NCBI GenBank assembly: GCA_946811185.2
Contig: OX328107.1
Coordinates: 40,697,860-40,761,859, forward strand
Origin: Hippopus hippopus
Lineage: Eukaryota > Mollusca > Bivalvia > Cardiida > Cardiidae
Length of the DNA: 64,000 nucleotides
Reading direction: 5' to 3'
Positions 55,356 through 64,000 of the stretch are shown piece after piece. Numbering within the stretch: position 1 is the stretch's first letter; each line of letters starts with the position of its first letter. Position numbers and translations under genes: made by a program. The notes below the pieces were generated by a model. The model was not told the origin of the DNA. It made no database searches and was given only the letters and a program-made list of their open reading frames with translations.

Positions 55356-56753
55356 CGAGGGTTGTCCCAAAATTCTGTGACAATTTCAGTAGCAAAAGAA
55401 AATGAAACGCTACAAATGCAAATTTTCATTATGTTTTTTATACCAAACATGTACATAGAAAATCACAAAAATCTTAATAAATAAGAAAATTATAGCATAA
55501 ATACCACAACAAGTACTTACACTGCGGCGCACGTCAAGCGTTAATTAACGACGTCAGTGTTAAGTTTAAGAGCCTTTGTCAAGGTATTCTCCGTGAAATT
55601 CAACGCATTTGCCATGTCATTTAATCCAAAGCTGCTCAAAAACTGTTTTAAACCAAATTTCTATCAGACCTCTATTAAAAGCAAATATATCAGACATCAG
55701 CTCATTGCTGGAATCGAACTTGCGACTTTGTAAATCCTCTTTAGGCTGTAGAAAGCACGTAAAGTTGTAAATCCGAGTAGAAATTTTTGCCTTCTTGGAT
55801 GGAGGGGTCCGAGGTGTCTTCCATATACTGGACTGTCGCTTTCCTCCAGGTCTGAAGTAGTTTAACCACCTCTCATCTGCTATAAAAAGAGGACCAGACA
55901 GAGTGTCGGCTGCTTCAACTCGAGCACGAAATTCTAGGGACGTGTGAACCTTCTTCTGTTTGTTATCATCAGATATCAGTCGTGAAGCCCAGCTCTCGCA
56001 GATTTGTGACATGTTCAGTTTGTCCTTAAATATTCTGTGGAAAGAAGACCTTGAAATGGCGGTTGACGACGGTACTTCTCTGACTGTTAGTTTCCGATCT
56101 GCAAAAATACACCTCTTCACCAAATCACACAACTCTTCATCTAAAGAAATCGGCCCACCATTTCGTGCATTCTCCTCTTTCTAGCGTTCACCTGCCCTTA
56201 AGTCTGTTTTACTGCCATGGCACTTGTAACCCAGTGCTCGAGTAATGTTTTTAAACTTTTCAGTATGCCAAATTTGTTCTATAGTCTAGTCGAGTGCAAT
56301 TCCAAGATCGGCACAAAATTTTATAACTGTTCGTTGCGCCGTGCAATCTTCTGACGTCGTCATTTCAAATTTCCTATTTTCCACTGATCTTTTTCGTTTG
56401 TTTGTATACCGTGTGTTATTTACTCGATCACATTCAAATTTTCTGTTATGACATCGAAGTTTCAGAAGAAAACGTCCATGTAATATGAAGCAGAAATGCT
56501 ATCAAATACGGAAAATATTTGTACAAGACTGGAGTTCATACAAAAACGTATATGGAGATAATGGCGTGCGCCGGCAAATGACACCTCCTTATCAATTTTG
56601 TGAATCTAAAGTAAAAATAAAGCTTATATTTCATTAGAGACTTAATATACAGTGAAATAACATCTTCATGGATTAAATGTGTGAAAATGAATGTCCTGAC
56701 ACTAAAAATGGCTCGTTTATGAAATTTGTCACGGAGTTTTGGGACAACCCTCG
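55356..56753 (-). mobile_element. mariner element 1 (about 1.4 kb) inserted in the LINE at a TA site
   Basis: The inverted ends CGAGGGTTGTCCCAAAATTC (55356) and TTTTGGGACAACCCTCG (to 56753) extend to about 28 bp with two mismatches. TA lies on each side (55354-55355, 56754-56755). Removing the element restores the reading sense of the LINE protein around the junction. The element carries a broken transposase on the minus strand. Confidence 0.93.
55617..56362 (-). pseudogene. mariner transposase, internally deleted
   Basis: The minus-strand frame starts at a Met near 56362 (MTTSEDCTAQRTVIKFCADLG, an N-terminal DNA-binding segment). It has a stop after about 27 codons and another near 56190. 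The longer open part (56150-55617) reads CDLVKRCIFADRKLTVREV, a helix-turn-helix, then the linker SWASRLISDD, then ADERWLNYFRPGGKRQS, which holds the first catalytic Asp (ADE, family usually GDETW). After PSKKAKIS the frame jumps to the C-terminal part (NELMSDIFAFNRG..., WFKTVFEQLW), so the middle with the second and third Asp is deleted. Typical mariner transposases are near 340 residues. It is inactive. Confidence 0.88.
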
Positions 56754-56755
56754 TA

Positions 56756-57531
56756 CAATGGATAACGTCCCAATTCGCCATAAACGGGCTGCATTGCAAG
56801 TAGACTGTTTGACCCCGAGAATCATTTTACAAAATTTCAGATGAATTCGCTCTAGCTCTTTGGATTTAGTGAACCCCCATATCTGACACCCAAAATTGAT
56901 AATTGGATTAACAAAGGCATCAAATAATTCTAATGAAATTTTAGGGTTTACAAAATGTTTACAAATAGTACTATATAAAACATGCATGGCCTTAAGGGCT
57001 TTTCCGACAGTATACTGATTGTTTAATAAAAAAGATCCAGTATAATTAAGAACAACCCCTAAATAATTGAAATTATCAACTACTTCTATTTCGTCATGAT
57101 TGTAATACCATTTTTCATTTGCCTTTATTCGACCTCGCTTCCTGAAAACTACGATTTTAGTTTTGGCTATATTTACTTCGAGTCCCAATTTAGAACAATA
57201 TTCATATAAAAGATCGAGACTATATTGTAGGTCCTCCCTAGAATTTCCAATTATTACCATGTCATCTGCAAATAATAACACGATAAAACATATTTCATTT
57301 AATGTCAGATCGCAACTGTTACTATCCTGTAAATAAAGTTCTAAATCATCTAAGAAGAGAGCGAAAAGTGCCGGTGAGCTTGTCTGACCTTGGATTACTC
57401 CTATCGAAGCATCGAAAAAGTCCGAAAATGTATTACATTTTTTTACACATGATTTTACGGAAGCATACATTGAACGAAAAATATTTAAAACCTTACCACG
57501 TAAACCCATGTTAAAAAGTTTATACCATAAT
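56756..57531 (-). pseudogene. LINE reverse transcriptase remnant, 5' part of the split element
   Basis: The minus strand encodes WYKLFNMGLRGKVLNIFRSM, then SIGVIQGQTSSPALFALFLD (finger-palm motif), LLFADDMVIIGNSREDLQYS with the catalytic FADD, a thumb with LEVNIAKTKIVVF, FNYLGVVLNYTGSF, and FGCQIWGFTKSKELERIHL. About 255 residues are open. Near 56790 a one-base shift moves the frame: the text after ILGVKQSTCNAA continues in another frame as VYGELGRYPLY across the mariner junction. Upstream of 57531 the match breaks, so the endonuclease domain and the first reverse-transcriptase motifs are lost. I do not assign a clade. Confidence 0.9.
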
Positions 57532-57583
57532 GCTAATTGGAAATTCTAGGGAGGCCCTACAACATAGTCTCGATCTTCTTCTT
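57532..57583 (+). pseudogene. short inverted piece of the same reverse transcriptase
   Basis: Plus-strand DNA 'attggaaattctagggaggc' 'cctacaacatagtctcgatctt' encodes GNSREALQHSLDL, parallel to GNSREDLQYSLDL encoded on the minus strand at about 57255-57210. It abuts the 5' break of the LINE, as expected for a 5' inversion (twin priming) or a second fragment. Confidence 0.65.
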
Positions 57584-57700
57584 TGTAGGCCTTTTTCTTT
57601 GGTCAATATGGTAATGTAGCATATAACATGGTGTATCTAGACAACCAGCGAATCGATGTCAGAGGTATTTTAGACCTAAGCTGTAAAAATGTTTGGCTAC

Positions 57701-57731
57701 ACCAGGGATCTTGTGTATATACGATCCCTGG
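57701..57731. repeat. short hairpin CCAGGGATC...GATCCCTGG
   Basis: The arms CCAGGGATC and GATCCCTGG enclose 'ttgtgtatatac'. The text 'gtatatacgatccctg' is shared with the hairpin at 51078-51115. Confidence 0.8.
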
Positions 57732-57830
57732 CTACACAGTATTAGATAGTCATGAAAATATCATGATAAACAGTTTGGTAATAAGGTTTGTCTACGTTTT
57801 TTTGGACTCGCCCTCGTAGACTACAAAACC

Positions 57831-58183
57831 TTTTAAACATACATCTTCACTCGTTTTCATCCAGTTTTTTAACCGTTTTTTTCCCCCCTATATTTTATGA
57901 AACTATAATCACTCTTGTATCTTCATGCCAAATATTGCCCCTGATGGTTGCAAGGTTGCACAGATTACGGCAGATAGAAAATGCATTTCATTCTATTGCG
58001 GCTAGCCATAAACATAACAACCACAGTTTCCGGTTTAAATTGAAGACAAATCCCTACAGTTTCTTTACCCCATACACCTTATATTGACTTTTTATCTACG
58101 TTTACAAAGCCGACTAGAGTATAACAACGTCAAGTTTTAACAGCGTTTGTTTACTCTCTGGTTGTAAAGATGTCTCTTTAAAT
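57831..58183 (+). mobile_element. MITE-F, copy of about 350 bp
   Basis: It starts TTTAAACATACATCTTCACTCG and ends 'gttgtaaagatgtctcttta' AA. The inner text 'tattttatgaaactataatc', 'atgttgcacagatt'-like blocks, 'gatagaaaatgcatttcatt' and 'ttgaagacaaatccctacag' matches 60929-61268. Confidence 0.8.
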
Positions 58184-58687
58184 CCTTCATCCTAGCTACC
58201 GTCAATCGGCCAACACTGACCTCAATTTATTACAGGCTTTAAACTCCCCTCCCCTAAGAACTGATACCAATATTTGCAAGTCGGTTCACAGAATTATCAA
58301 TTTATACAAAGTGCAATAAATATAAAACAGCGTGGTAACGATATACAGATATGCATCAAAATGAAAACGAAAAGTAAACGCGCGAAATTATCTTTTTTTT
58401 AACTTTCTCGGGTATAAATGATTTGAAACGTTTCCCTTCATCTGTATTGTTCATGATATTTGGCCGACTATGTCTGCTTCTCAAAAATTACTGGAGTATT
58501 TCATTGGTTCCGTAATAGGAGTGTGTGGAACTTTTTCCAATAAATTCAAAAGAGTCAAATTATTAAATTTAATAACAAAAGCGCAAGTCTCGTAACAAAT
58601 CCATTGTCGTCATAGCTAAACTCCATGTTGAAGAGTTTTTCATTGTGTATTGCGTAATGGTAAAAGGAGACGCCAAGTACATGTACA
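58184..58687. other. unrecognised non-coding stretch
   Basis: No gene or repeat end is recognised. Confidence 0.4.
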
Positions 58688-58689
58688 TA

Positions 58690-59713
58690 CGAGGGCTGTC
58701 CCAAAATGTCGTTTACAACACTATTTTTTATGGAACCCGACGGCAGATTTCAGTAAAATTTGCATGTTGTATCCGTTAGTCATTTGTGCACATTCTCGTA
58801 TAAAATAAAAAATCAAGATCGCAAATAGTACATTTTATGAAGTTACTTACACGAATGGGGTACCTAACCCGGCGCACACCAAAATATGACTGGGTTTTAT
58901 GAGCATGCTACATCTTTACATGTCTATAATTCCAAACATGGTCATAATTGCGGGAAATCATTCAACGTGGATTAACGTCATTGCATTTGACGTCATTACA
59001 CCAAAGGATGCTTACGTAATGTTATTTTGTAAAAAGTTATAGGATAAAACCTAGTGCGGCGGTTAATTCCAACATGCTGAAAATGGCGACGTCAAAGGAA
59101 ATGGCTGCGCAGCGTAAGGTTATCGAATATTGTGTACAATTAGGTATGACTCCTACGCAAACACTACGCAAACTGTACGCTACAGAAAAATACAAATCTG
59201 TGTCAAGATCTCTTGTATTTAAATGGCACAAGAGATTTGTTGACGGATGGACAGAGGAGCAGCGCCCTACATTCCAGACTTAGCACCCCTAGACTTTGCT
59301 TTGTTCCCCTATTAAAAGTCTCAGTTGTGGGGATATAGATTCGAAAACTTCACTGAACTGCGACAGGAAACTCTGCGAGTGTTGAGCAATTTGAAAAACA
59401 AGTGGTTTGAAGACGTAAACGGTAAGTGGGTCACACGCCACCGTAAATAAATCGAGTACCAAGGAGAGTACTTTGAAAAAGAAAAAAAAAATGTTTTCTA
59501 GGAACGTCATGACGTTGACGTTAGTGTGCGCCGGGTATGTATGGGTAGCTTATTTTAAATCGTGATAGATTGAGCTATTCTTAAAGTAGATAGTTTATAT
59601 TTCACACACATATGCACAAAGCTCTTGTAAAGAATTCCGAAACTTACTGAATCTAATGTGTTAACACTGATTGTGTTATAGCCTTTGTCTACGCTATTTT
59701 GGGACAGCCCTCG
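58690..59713 (+). mobile_element. mariner element 2 (about 1.0 kb), internally deleted
   Basis: The inverted ends CGAGGGCTGTCCCAAAAT (58690) and ATTTTGGGACAGCCCTCG (to 59713) match those of element 1 except C for T. TA flanks both ends (58688-58689, 59714-59715). It holds the two outer parts of a transposase gene. Confidence 0.93.
59074..59501 (+). pseudogene. mariner transposase with the catalytic centre deleted
   Basis: The frame starts at Met 59074 (another in-frame Met follows at 59083) and reads EMAAQRKVIEYCVQLGMTPT, then TLRKLYATEKYKSVSRSLVF and KWHKRFVDGW, the N-terminal helix-turn-helix and 'F.WHKRF' linker of mariner transposases. It breaks at 59281. From 59274 another frame continues with PDLAPLDFALFPY, the third catalytic Asp motif, followed by YRFENFTELRQETLRVLSNL, WFEDVNGKWVTRH and IEYQGEYFEKE, up to a stop at 59501. 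Two stops interrupt this part. About 150 codons, including the first two catalytic Asp, are missing. It is inactive. Confidence 0.92.
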
Positions 59714-59715
59714 TA

Positions 59716-59984
59716 CGAGGTGCTTTAGCCACCGTGATATAACCTCGTCCTATCTTTTTTCAAATGCGACTTTTCACGCTTTTTCAATCGACATCTAAAG
59801 AAAACATTATTCGGAAGCAAGGCAATGAATTGCTGAAAGCAAGTGCTCCTTTTTCCACAATGTTATCTTAAGTGTTGAAAAATGGTATTTTCCTTTGTTC
59901 GCATTGTTTGTCCTTTGTGTAATTTGTTATAGTTTTTGTTAGGTTTGAGAATATCCTCTACAGTGTTGGGTTGACCCAACACAT
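59716..59984. other. unclassified DNA with a faint MITE-A trace
   Basis: 'tttttccacaatgttatctt' near 59850 suggests one arm of a MITE-A hairpin. 'gtgttgggttgacccaacac' at 59963 is a small near-perfect palindrome. Confidence 0.35.
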
Positions 59985-60309
59985 AAAAATCTCAGGTTTT
60001 ACGGCCAGGGAGAAAAAGGATTTGAGAACATAGTTTTCCAACAGTGTTTTCAACCCTTTCGAAGACCAAATCCACCCTTTGAGCCATAAATGATTTATCG
60101 TCTGCAAACGCATTGAATTTGGACGAGTCTAATCCCGTGTATAATCGAATGTTGGAAATAAGGCTTTCGAAAGCATTGTGAGAAATGAAGAAAATGCGGA
60201 TAGCCAACGTTTTCTCTGTTTCTTTCACAGATTCTATCGATTACTCCACAGTCGTCTGCAAACGCTTTCAATTTGGACGAGTCATTTTGTCTTTAGGTAA
60301 AGAGTTAAA
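59985..60309 (-). mobile_element. two overlapping diverged MITE-A copies
   Basis: The first right half (59985-60135) has 'tttatcgtctgcaaacgcat' 'tgaatttggacgagtct'. The second copy (60152-60309) has a worn hairpin (aatgcggatagccaacgttt) and the end TTTAGGTAAAGAGTTAA. Confidence 0.65.
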
Positions 60310-60406
60310 GGGTCCACCGGTAAATGGGTGAAAATTACTTTTGAAAGAAACTATTTTCGTTATATCCAAAAAAGGTGATTTCTAGAGTATTCAATATTTA
60401 TTACTT

Positions 60407-60608
60407 TAACCTTTAGCCTGCGCCGTTAGTCATTCAAACTCTCTCCAGGCCGGGTTATTCCATCAGACTCATTTATGGTGCAACTGAATTATTGGGTTAC
60501 CTCTTGTACAAAAACATTTTGATATCTTTACGAGTTACAGACTGTATAGATTCATGATCAAACTGCGCGTTCTTTTCAATCTGATCTCGATCAACACTGT
60601 CCGTAAAG
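60407..60608 (-). mobile_element. MITE-B, diverged
   Basis: It starts 'ttaacctttagcctgcgccg' and has a core 'gattcatgatcaaactgcgc' against 'caatctgatctcgatcaaca' 'ctgtccg'. The other end is not clear. Confidence 0.55.
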
Positions 60609-60928
60609 TATAGGGTATTGCGTACTCAAGGAGGGTAGGGGGTCGAAATGAATTCAAAATAACGAGGGCATGAAACGAGAATTCGTAACGGGGGTTTGGA
60701 ACAAATGATCCGTACAAATCAGTTTCCAATAATTTCACCGCCCCTCCATCCTCGTATACTTGTTTCTTTTCAGGTCGGAGTGGTTGGAGCAGGCAAATAT
60801 TGTTGCAAATTGAGAAATTGCTCATTTTGAGAAGTTTTCCGTTTATTACAGTATTTCTGAAAAAATAAAAAAACTAAATTTCTGGCATCGGCGCGAAAAG
60901 TCGTTCGATTTCAATCCATTTATTAGCA

Positions 60929-61268
60929 TTTAAAGATACAGCTTTACTCGTTTTCATCCACTTTTTTTTAACCTTTTTTATCTTCATTTTATGAAACAAT
61001 AATCACATTTGTATCTTCTTGTCAAATGTTGCACCTGATGGTTGCACAGATTACGACGGATAGAAAATGCATTTAATTCTTTGAAGGCTATCCAAGACAT
61101 CACTGTGGTTAATTCCGGTTTTAAACTGGAGACAAATCCAACGTGTTTCCTTATCCAATAAACCTTATATACTGATTATTTATCTATGTTTACACACCTG
61201 ACTAGATTCTACACAATATCAAGTTTTAATAGCGTTTTTCTCTCTGACTGTAAAGATGTATCTTTAAA
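60929..61268 (+). mobile_element. MITE-F reference copy (about 340 bp)
   Basis: The ends TTTAAAGATACAGCTTTAC and 'gtaaagatgtatctttaaa' are inverted repeats. Inner text is shared with 57831-58183, with 36541-37257 and, in reverse, with 22139-22310. Confidence 0.82.
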
Positions 61269-61364
61269 GGCCACTGGCCAATCATACAACATAAATATAC
61301 ATGTACATAAATGTTTCAGAGTTACTTCTGTGTGTGTCCATGTAGGCTACTACAAAGAAATTTC

Positions 61365-61560
61365 TCGTGATCTGATTGGATAATATGCCCCGATCATATA
61401 TATCATGTACACTGGCAAAACCCATGTAAAAGCAGTTTCCCTTTCGAGAGCACCGTAAACATGACCACTTTCAACACAACATCCAAAAATGGCGGCGTCG
61501 ATCGATCGATACGAGCCGCCCACAAGACAAACATAATGAGTAGCTTGCACCATAATGTTA
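61365..61560 (-). repeat. dispersed repeat J, copy 2
   Basis: It is the reverse-strand partner of 39930-40145. 'gatctgattggataatatgc' 'cccgatc', 'tgtacactggcaaaacccat' and 'aacacaacatcca' are the complements of its text. Confidence 0.7.
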
Positions 61561-62110
61561 CTAGTTTCCCTTGATTGTTGACATTAAAACAGAAAGAATG
61601 GGTTATTATTTTTTTTAAATAAATGAATATAGAACTTTACATGTATTATTGTTTGATGTCATTCTTCAACAAATACACGAGACGTTAAAACGAGCCATCC
61701 CTTCGTCAGGTATAAAGCAAATTAAGAAGTGTCGAAACTCATACATTGTGCATAACGTTAAAAGGATAACGTAATGGTCGTTTGAGGCAACTAATGGTCG
61801 TTTACTTTTGCCAATAAATCATTAAAACCCATAGTCACTTACCTTGAAGTTGTTTAAATCCATGTTTAAATAAAAATACGCCGAATGTCTATCGCAGTGA
61901 TATCATCAGGATTATACACCAAACTGCACGTTTTACCAAGGTTTAAGTGACGTCAGTTCCCAGTGACGTCAGTTTTCATTGAATTTGGGGAACTCAGAAG
62001 GGAAATTCTAATTCGTCAGCGTACTCAATTTTTGAGACCATAAAACAGGGAAATTTCGCTTTTAAAACACACGTTGGAATAGTAAAACTTTGCAGTATAA
62101 TAAATTTGTT
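61561..62110. other. unrecognised non-coding stretch
   Basis: No motif-bearing frame or repeat end. A 'gtgacgtcagttcccagtgacgtcagtt' stretch (61946-61977) holds TGACGTCA, the CRE-type palindrome, twice; no adjoining gene supports a regulatory role. Confidence 0.4.
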
Positions 62111-62248
62111 GTACGGTCAGGTGGCAGGGGACTTGGAAACTTGTTCACGGCTGTGGCGAATAATGTTGCCACCTCGCCTTCGGCTCGGAGCGACATGATT
62201 CACCACAGCCATGAACAAGTTTCCAAGTCCCCTGCCACCTGACAGTAC
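62111..62248. repeat. 138-bp hairpin with ~50-bp arms
   Basis: 'ggtcaggtggcaggggactt' 'ggaaacttgttcacggctgt' 'gg' (from 62115) faces 'ccacagccatgaacaagttt' 'ccaagtcccctgccacctga' (to 62242) with three or four differences. The loop is GC-rich (ctcgccttcggctcgg). Confidence 0.9.
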
Positions 62249-62367
62249 AACTAATACAGTACCCGCCGGACAAGCTCAATGAAACTTCATCCCAAACGCC
62301 ATCGAATGTCGTATTATTTTCCATTTTCATCACATAATTGTGTAAAGATTTTTTTTTTAAATACCTA

Positions 62368-62580
62368 TTAACCCTTATCCTGCTAAATAACCTCAATGAA
62401 ACTTTCAAGCCAATGGTAAAAACCAGAATAATGCTATTTCAAAGTTACTTTTTTGAAGAAAATTACCTCCTCATCGGACTGTGTAGATCCAAGATCAGAC
62501 TGCACGTTCTGTGCAGTCTGATCTTGATCTACGTTGTCCGCAAAAGGTCAGTGAGTCACGCTTTACAGCCTGAGGGTTAA
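62368..62580 (+). mobile_element. MITE-B, full length (213 bp)
   Basis: It starts TTAACCCTTATCCTGCTAAA and ends ACAGCCTGAGGGTTAA. The core is 'gtgtagatccaagatcagac' 'tgcacg' against 'tgcagtctgatcttgatcta' 'c'. Confidence 0.88.
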
Positions 62581-62688
62581 AAATATATGCGATGAGGGGT
62601 AAAATATTTAGTATTTAAAACCCATTTATATATTTAAACGAATTACCGTAACGGATAAGCTGACTTATGGGCTGAAGTGACTTCTTAG

Positions 62689-62918
62689 CTTATTACTAAA
62701 CGATATTATTTTAGACTAAGCCAAATTGAAAGAATTCGCAGATGACAAATTAAATGTTACTCGAAACATGTGGGTTTTCTTTTTCTTCTTCGAAAGGGTA
62801 GAACACGTGGACAAAGGAGGAATTGCTGGTTAACAGCATTTTCTCTTTTTCCCACAATGTTTTCAAAACTCATCTTCCTCAGGGTCGTGAAAATTTGGGA
62901 TTGTTTGGTAAAGGGTTC
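62689..62918 (+). mobile_element. MITE-A, full length, diverged
   Basis: 'attactaaacgatattattt' 'tagac', 'ccaaattgaaagaattcgca' and 'attgctggttaacagcattt' precede the intact right end ATTGTTTGGTAAAGGGTT. Confidence 0.8.
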
Positions 62919-62941
62919 TTTTTACTATACAGTCTGAAGTT

Positions 62942-63175
62942 TTAACGACATTTAGGAGGAAGAACTATGAAAACATTGCGGGAAAAAGAGAAAGTGCAGC
63001 ATTTTCTTCATTTCCCTCAGTGTTTTCACCCTTTCGAGGGCGATTCCCGTCATTTTAGACAGATCTAATGTTATTTTGAGATACTTTTAACTCATTACCA
63101 GACGACAAAGTTTTAGACTTGTCCTTTTTGAAAGTATTCGCAGACGACATATCAAACAACATTGAAAGTTGCACA
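62942..63175. mobile_element. MITE-A pieces: one right-to-left body and one left half
   Basis: 62942-63085 has 'gaaaacattgcgggaaaaag' and 'ccctcagtgttttcaccctt'. 63090-63175 starts TTAACTCATTACCAGACGAC and has 'agtattcgcagacgacatat'. Confidence 0.65.
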
Positions 63176-63261
63176 AGTGGGGTTTTGTTTAACCGTTCTT
63201 TCATGTAAAAGTTAACTGTTGACCGAGCAATTCCGAACTATTTACGTCTCTGCAGTAATAT

Positions 63262-63329
63262 GTCTGTCTGTCTCTCTGTCTCTGTCTCTCCGTCTCTGTC
63301 TCTCTCTCTGTCTCTCTCTCTCTCTCTGT

Positions 63330-63363
<34 letters not shown>

Positions 63364-63420
63364 CTCTGTCCCTCACTCTCTGTGTGTCTCTCTCTGTGTC
63401 TCTCTTTCTCTGTCTCTCAG
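63262..63420. repeat. CT-rich microsatellite-like tract (TCTCTGTC/TCTC)
   Basis: Imperfect TCTC, TCTG and TGTC repeats run over about 160 bases. The Ser/Leu-rich frames are artefacts. Confidence 0.92.
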
Positions 63421-63465
63421 ACAAGATCAGACGGTACGTGCAGTCTGATCATGTATCTATGTTTT
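63421..63465. mobile_element. MITE-B core fragment
   Basis: 'acaagatcagacggtacgtg' 'cagtctgatcatgtatc' is the hairpin core without flanks. Confidence 0.5.
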
Positions 63466-63524
63466 TAACTTCTTTTAGTTAACTACTTAAACAGCTTTGA
63501 AATTCGATTGTTTCAAAAGACAGA

Positions 63525-63739
63525 ACTCTTGCCAACCGACAAAATTTTAGATTTGTCGAAATTGAAAAGAATATGCAGACAAAAAACAGAAAGAAGATCA
63601 AATGATGGAATTTATCTAAGTTACATTAAAAGAACATTTTGGCAAAAGAAGAAAATGCTGGTTACCAGCATTTTCTTCATTTCCCACAATGTTTTCTAGA
63701 GGCCTTTTCCCCATAGGGAGATTGTTTGGTACAGGTTAA
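63525..63739 (+). mobile_element. MITE-A, complete, sharing its terminal TTAA with MITE-B
   Basis: It starts 'ctcttgccaaccgacaaaat' and has the palindrome 'aagaagaaaatgctggttac' 'cagcattttcttc'. It ends 'gattgtttggtacaggttaa', whose TTAA (63736-63739) is also the first TTAA of the next element. Confidence 0.85.
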
Positions 63740-63933
63740 CGCGCGACTCACTGACGTTTTGCGGACAGTGTAGATCAAGATCAGACTGCACAGAACGTGC
63801 AGTCTGATCTTGGATCTACACTGTCCGATAAGAATATATTTCTGCCGAAAAAGTAAGTTTGAAATAGCAACATTTGGGTTTAAACTATCGACTTGAAAGT
63901 TACATATTAGTTATTTAGCAGGATAAGGGTTAA
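63736..63933 (-). mobile_element. MITE-B, full length (198 bp)
   Basis: It starts TTAACGCGCGACTCACTGAC, has a nearly perfect core hairpin (ggacagtgtagatcaagatc ... gatcttggatctacactgtcc), and ends 'atttagcaggataagggtta' A. Confidence 0.9.
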
Positions 63934-64000
63934 GGACAGTCCGTTCTATTGACTATACAATCCAATGGGTAACTTTTTTTTCGACGAAAAGGACAGGGCA

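Noticed and set aside
59037..59231. Minus-strand 64-residue frame
   Set aside because: Antisense shadow of the mariner transposase N-terminus at 59074.
63219..63482. Ser/Leu-rich 87-residue frame as a membrane or secreted protein
   Set aside because: Translation of a CT-rich simple repeat.

Overview
This window reads as gene-poor, repeat-packed eukaryotic nuclear DNA, most probably from a marine bivalve mollusc, with a venerid-type clam as my first guess. The evidence is AT-rich DNA without operon-like coding density, tRNA-headed SINEs with mollusc-type 3' ends, many hairpin MITEs, interspersed elements that open with a short palindrome and a CCGT-type microsatellite before tandem core repeats, and wrecks of mariner and non-LTR elements. 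The host assignment comes from pattern recognition; no database search was possible. I found no host protein gene, rRNA or CRISPR array. Every protein-like stretch I recognise is a broken transposon protein. Most other open frames are shadows of simple or tandem repeats.

Layout. 1-7.4 kb: two composite elements (256-1425, 5288-6195), a pair of foldback elements ending in GGGCCC (2003-2974), an old duplicated block (3786-4570) and a 5'-truncated SINE. 7.4-22.1 kb: three tandem copies of a roughly 4 kb unit. The middle copy has swollen to 8.1 kb because an inner 0.7-0.95 kb module is repeated six times, each with its own microsatellite. 22.1-26.3 kb: a 74-bp satellite in two blocks around a 0.75 kb spacer. 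27-30 kb: MITEs, a SINE-like element and a small satellite outlier. 30.4-33.9 kb: an array of units of about 170 bp with nested insertions. 35-42 kb: MITE-dense DNA and a SINE. 42.8-44.7 kb: a tandem-core element carrying a miniature LTR retrotransposon (TRIM) with three LTRs and a 5-bp target duplication. 46.4-47.3 kb: a mariner-like element rearranged into a foldback. 49.5-54 kb: a SINE, LINE 3' debris, a tandem array and hairpins. 54.7-57.5 kb: a LINE reverse-transcriptase remnant split by a mariner inserted at TA. 58.7-59.7 kb: a second, internally deleted mariner of the same type. 60-64 kb: more MITEs, one of them sharing its TTAA with a neighbour.

How the parts relate. Two MITE families (here A and B) both begin TTAACCCT and end in TTAA, which suggests mobilisation by piggyBac-like transposases encoded elsewhere. 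Family A has more than 20 copies or fragments here and carries a nearly perfect 57-bp inner palindrome. Nested insertions give a relative history: a SINE is present in one tandem unit and absent at the same site in the sister unit, a TRIM sits inside a tandem core unit, and a mariner sits inside a LINE. I saw no convincing new protein-coding system. The most informative objects are the TRIM array, the SINE empty/filled site pair, the nested-palindrome MITE family and the transposon foldbacks.
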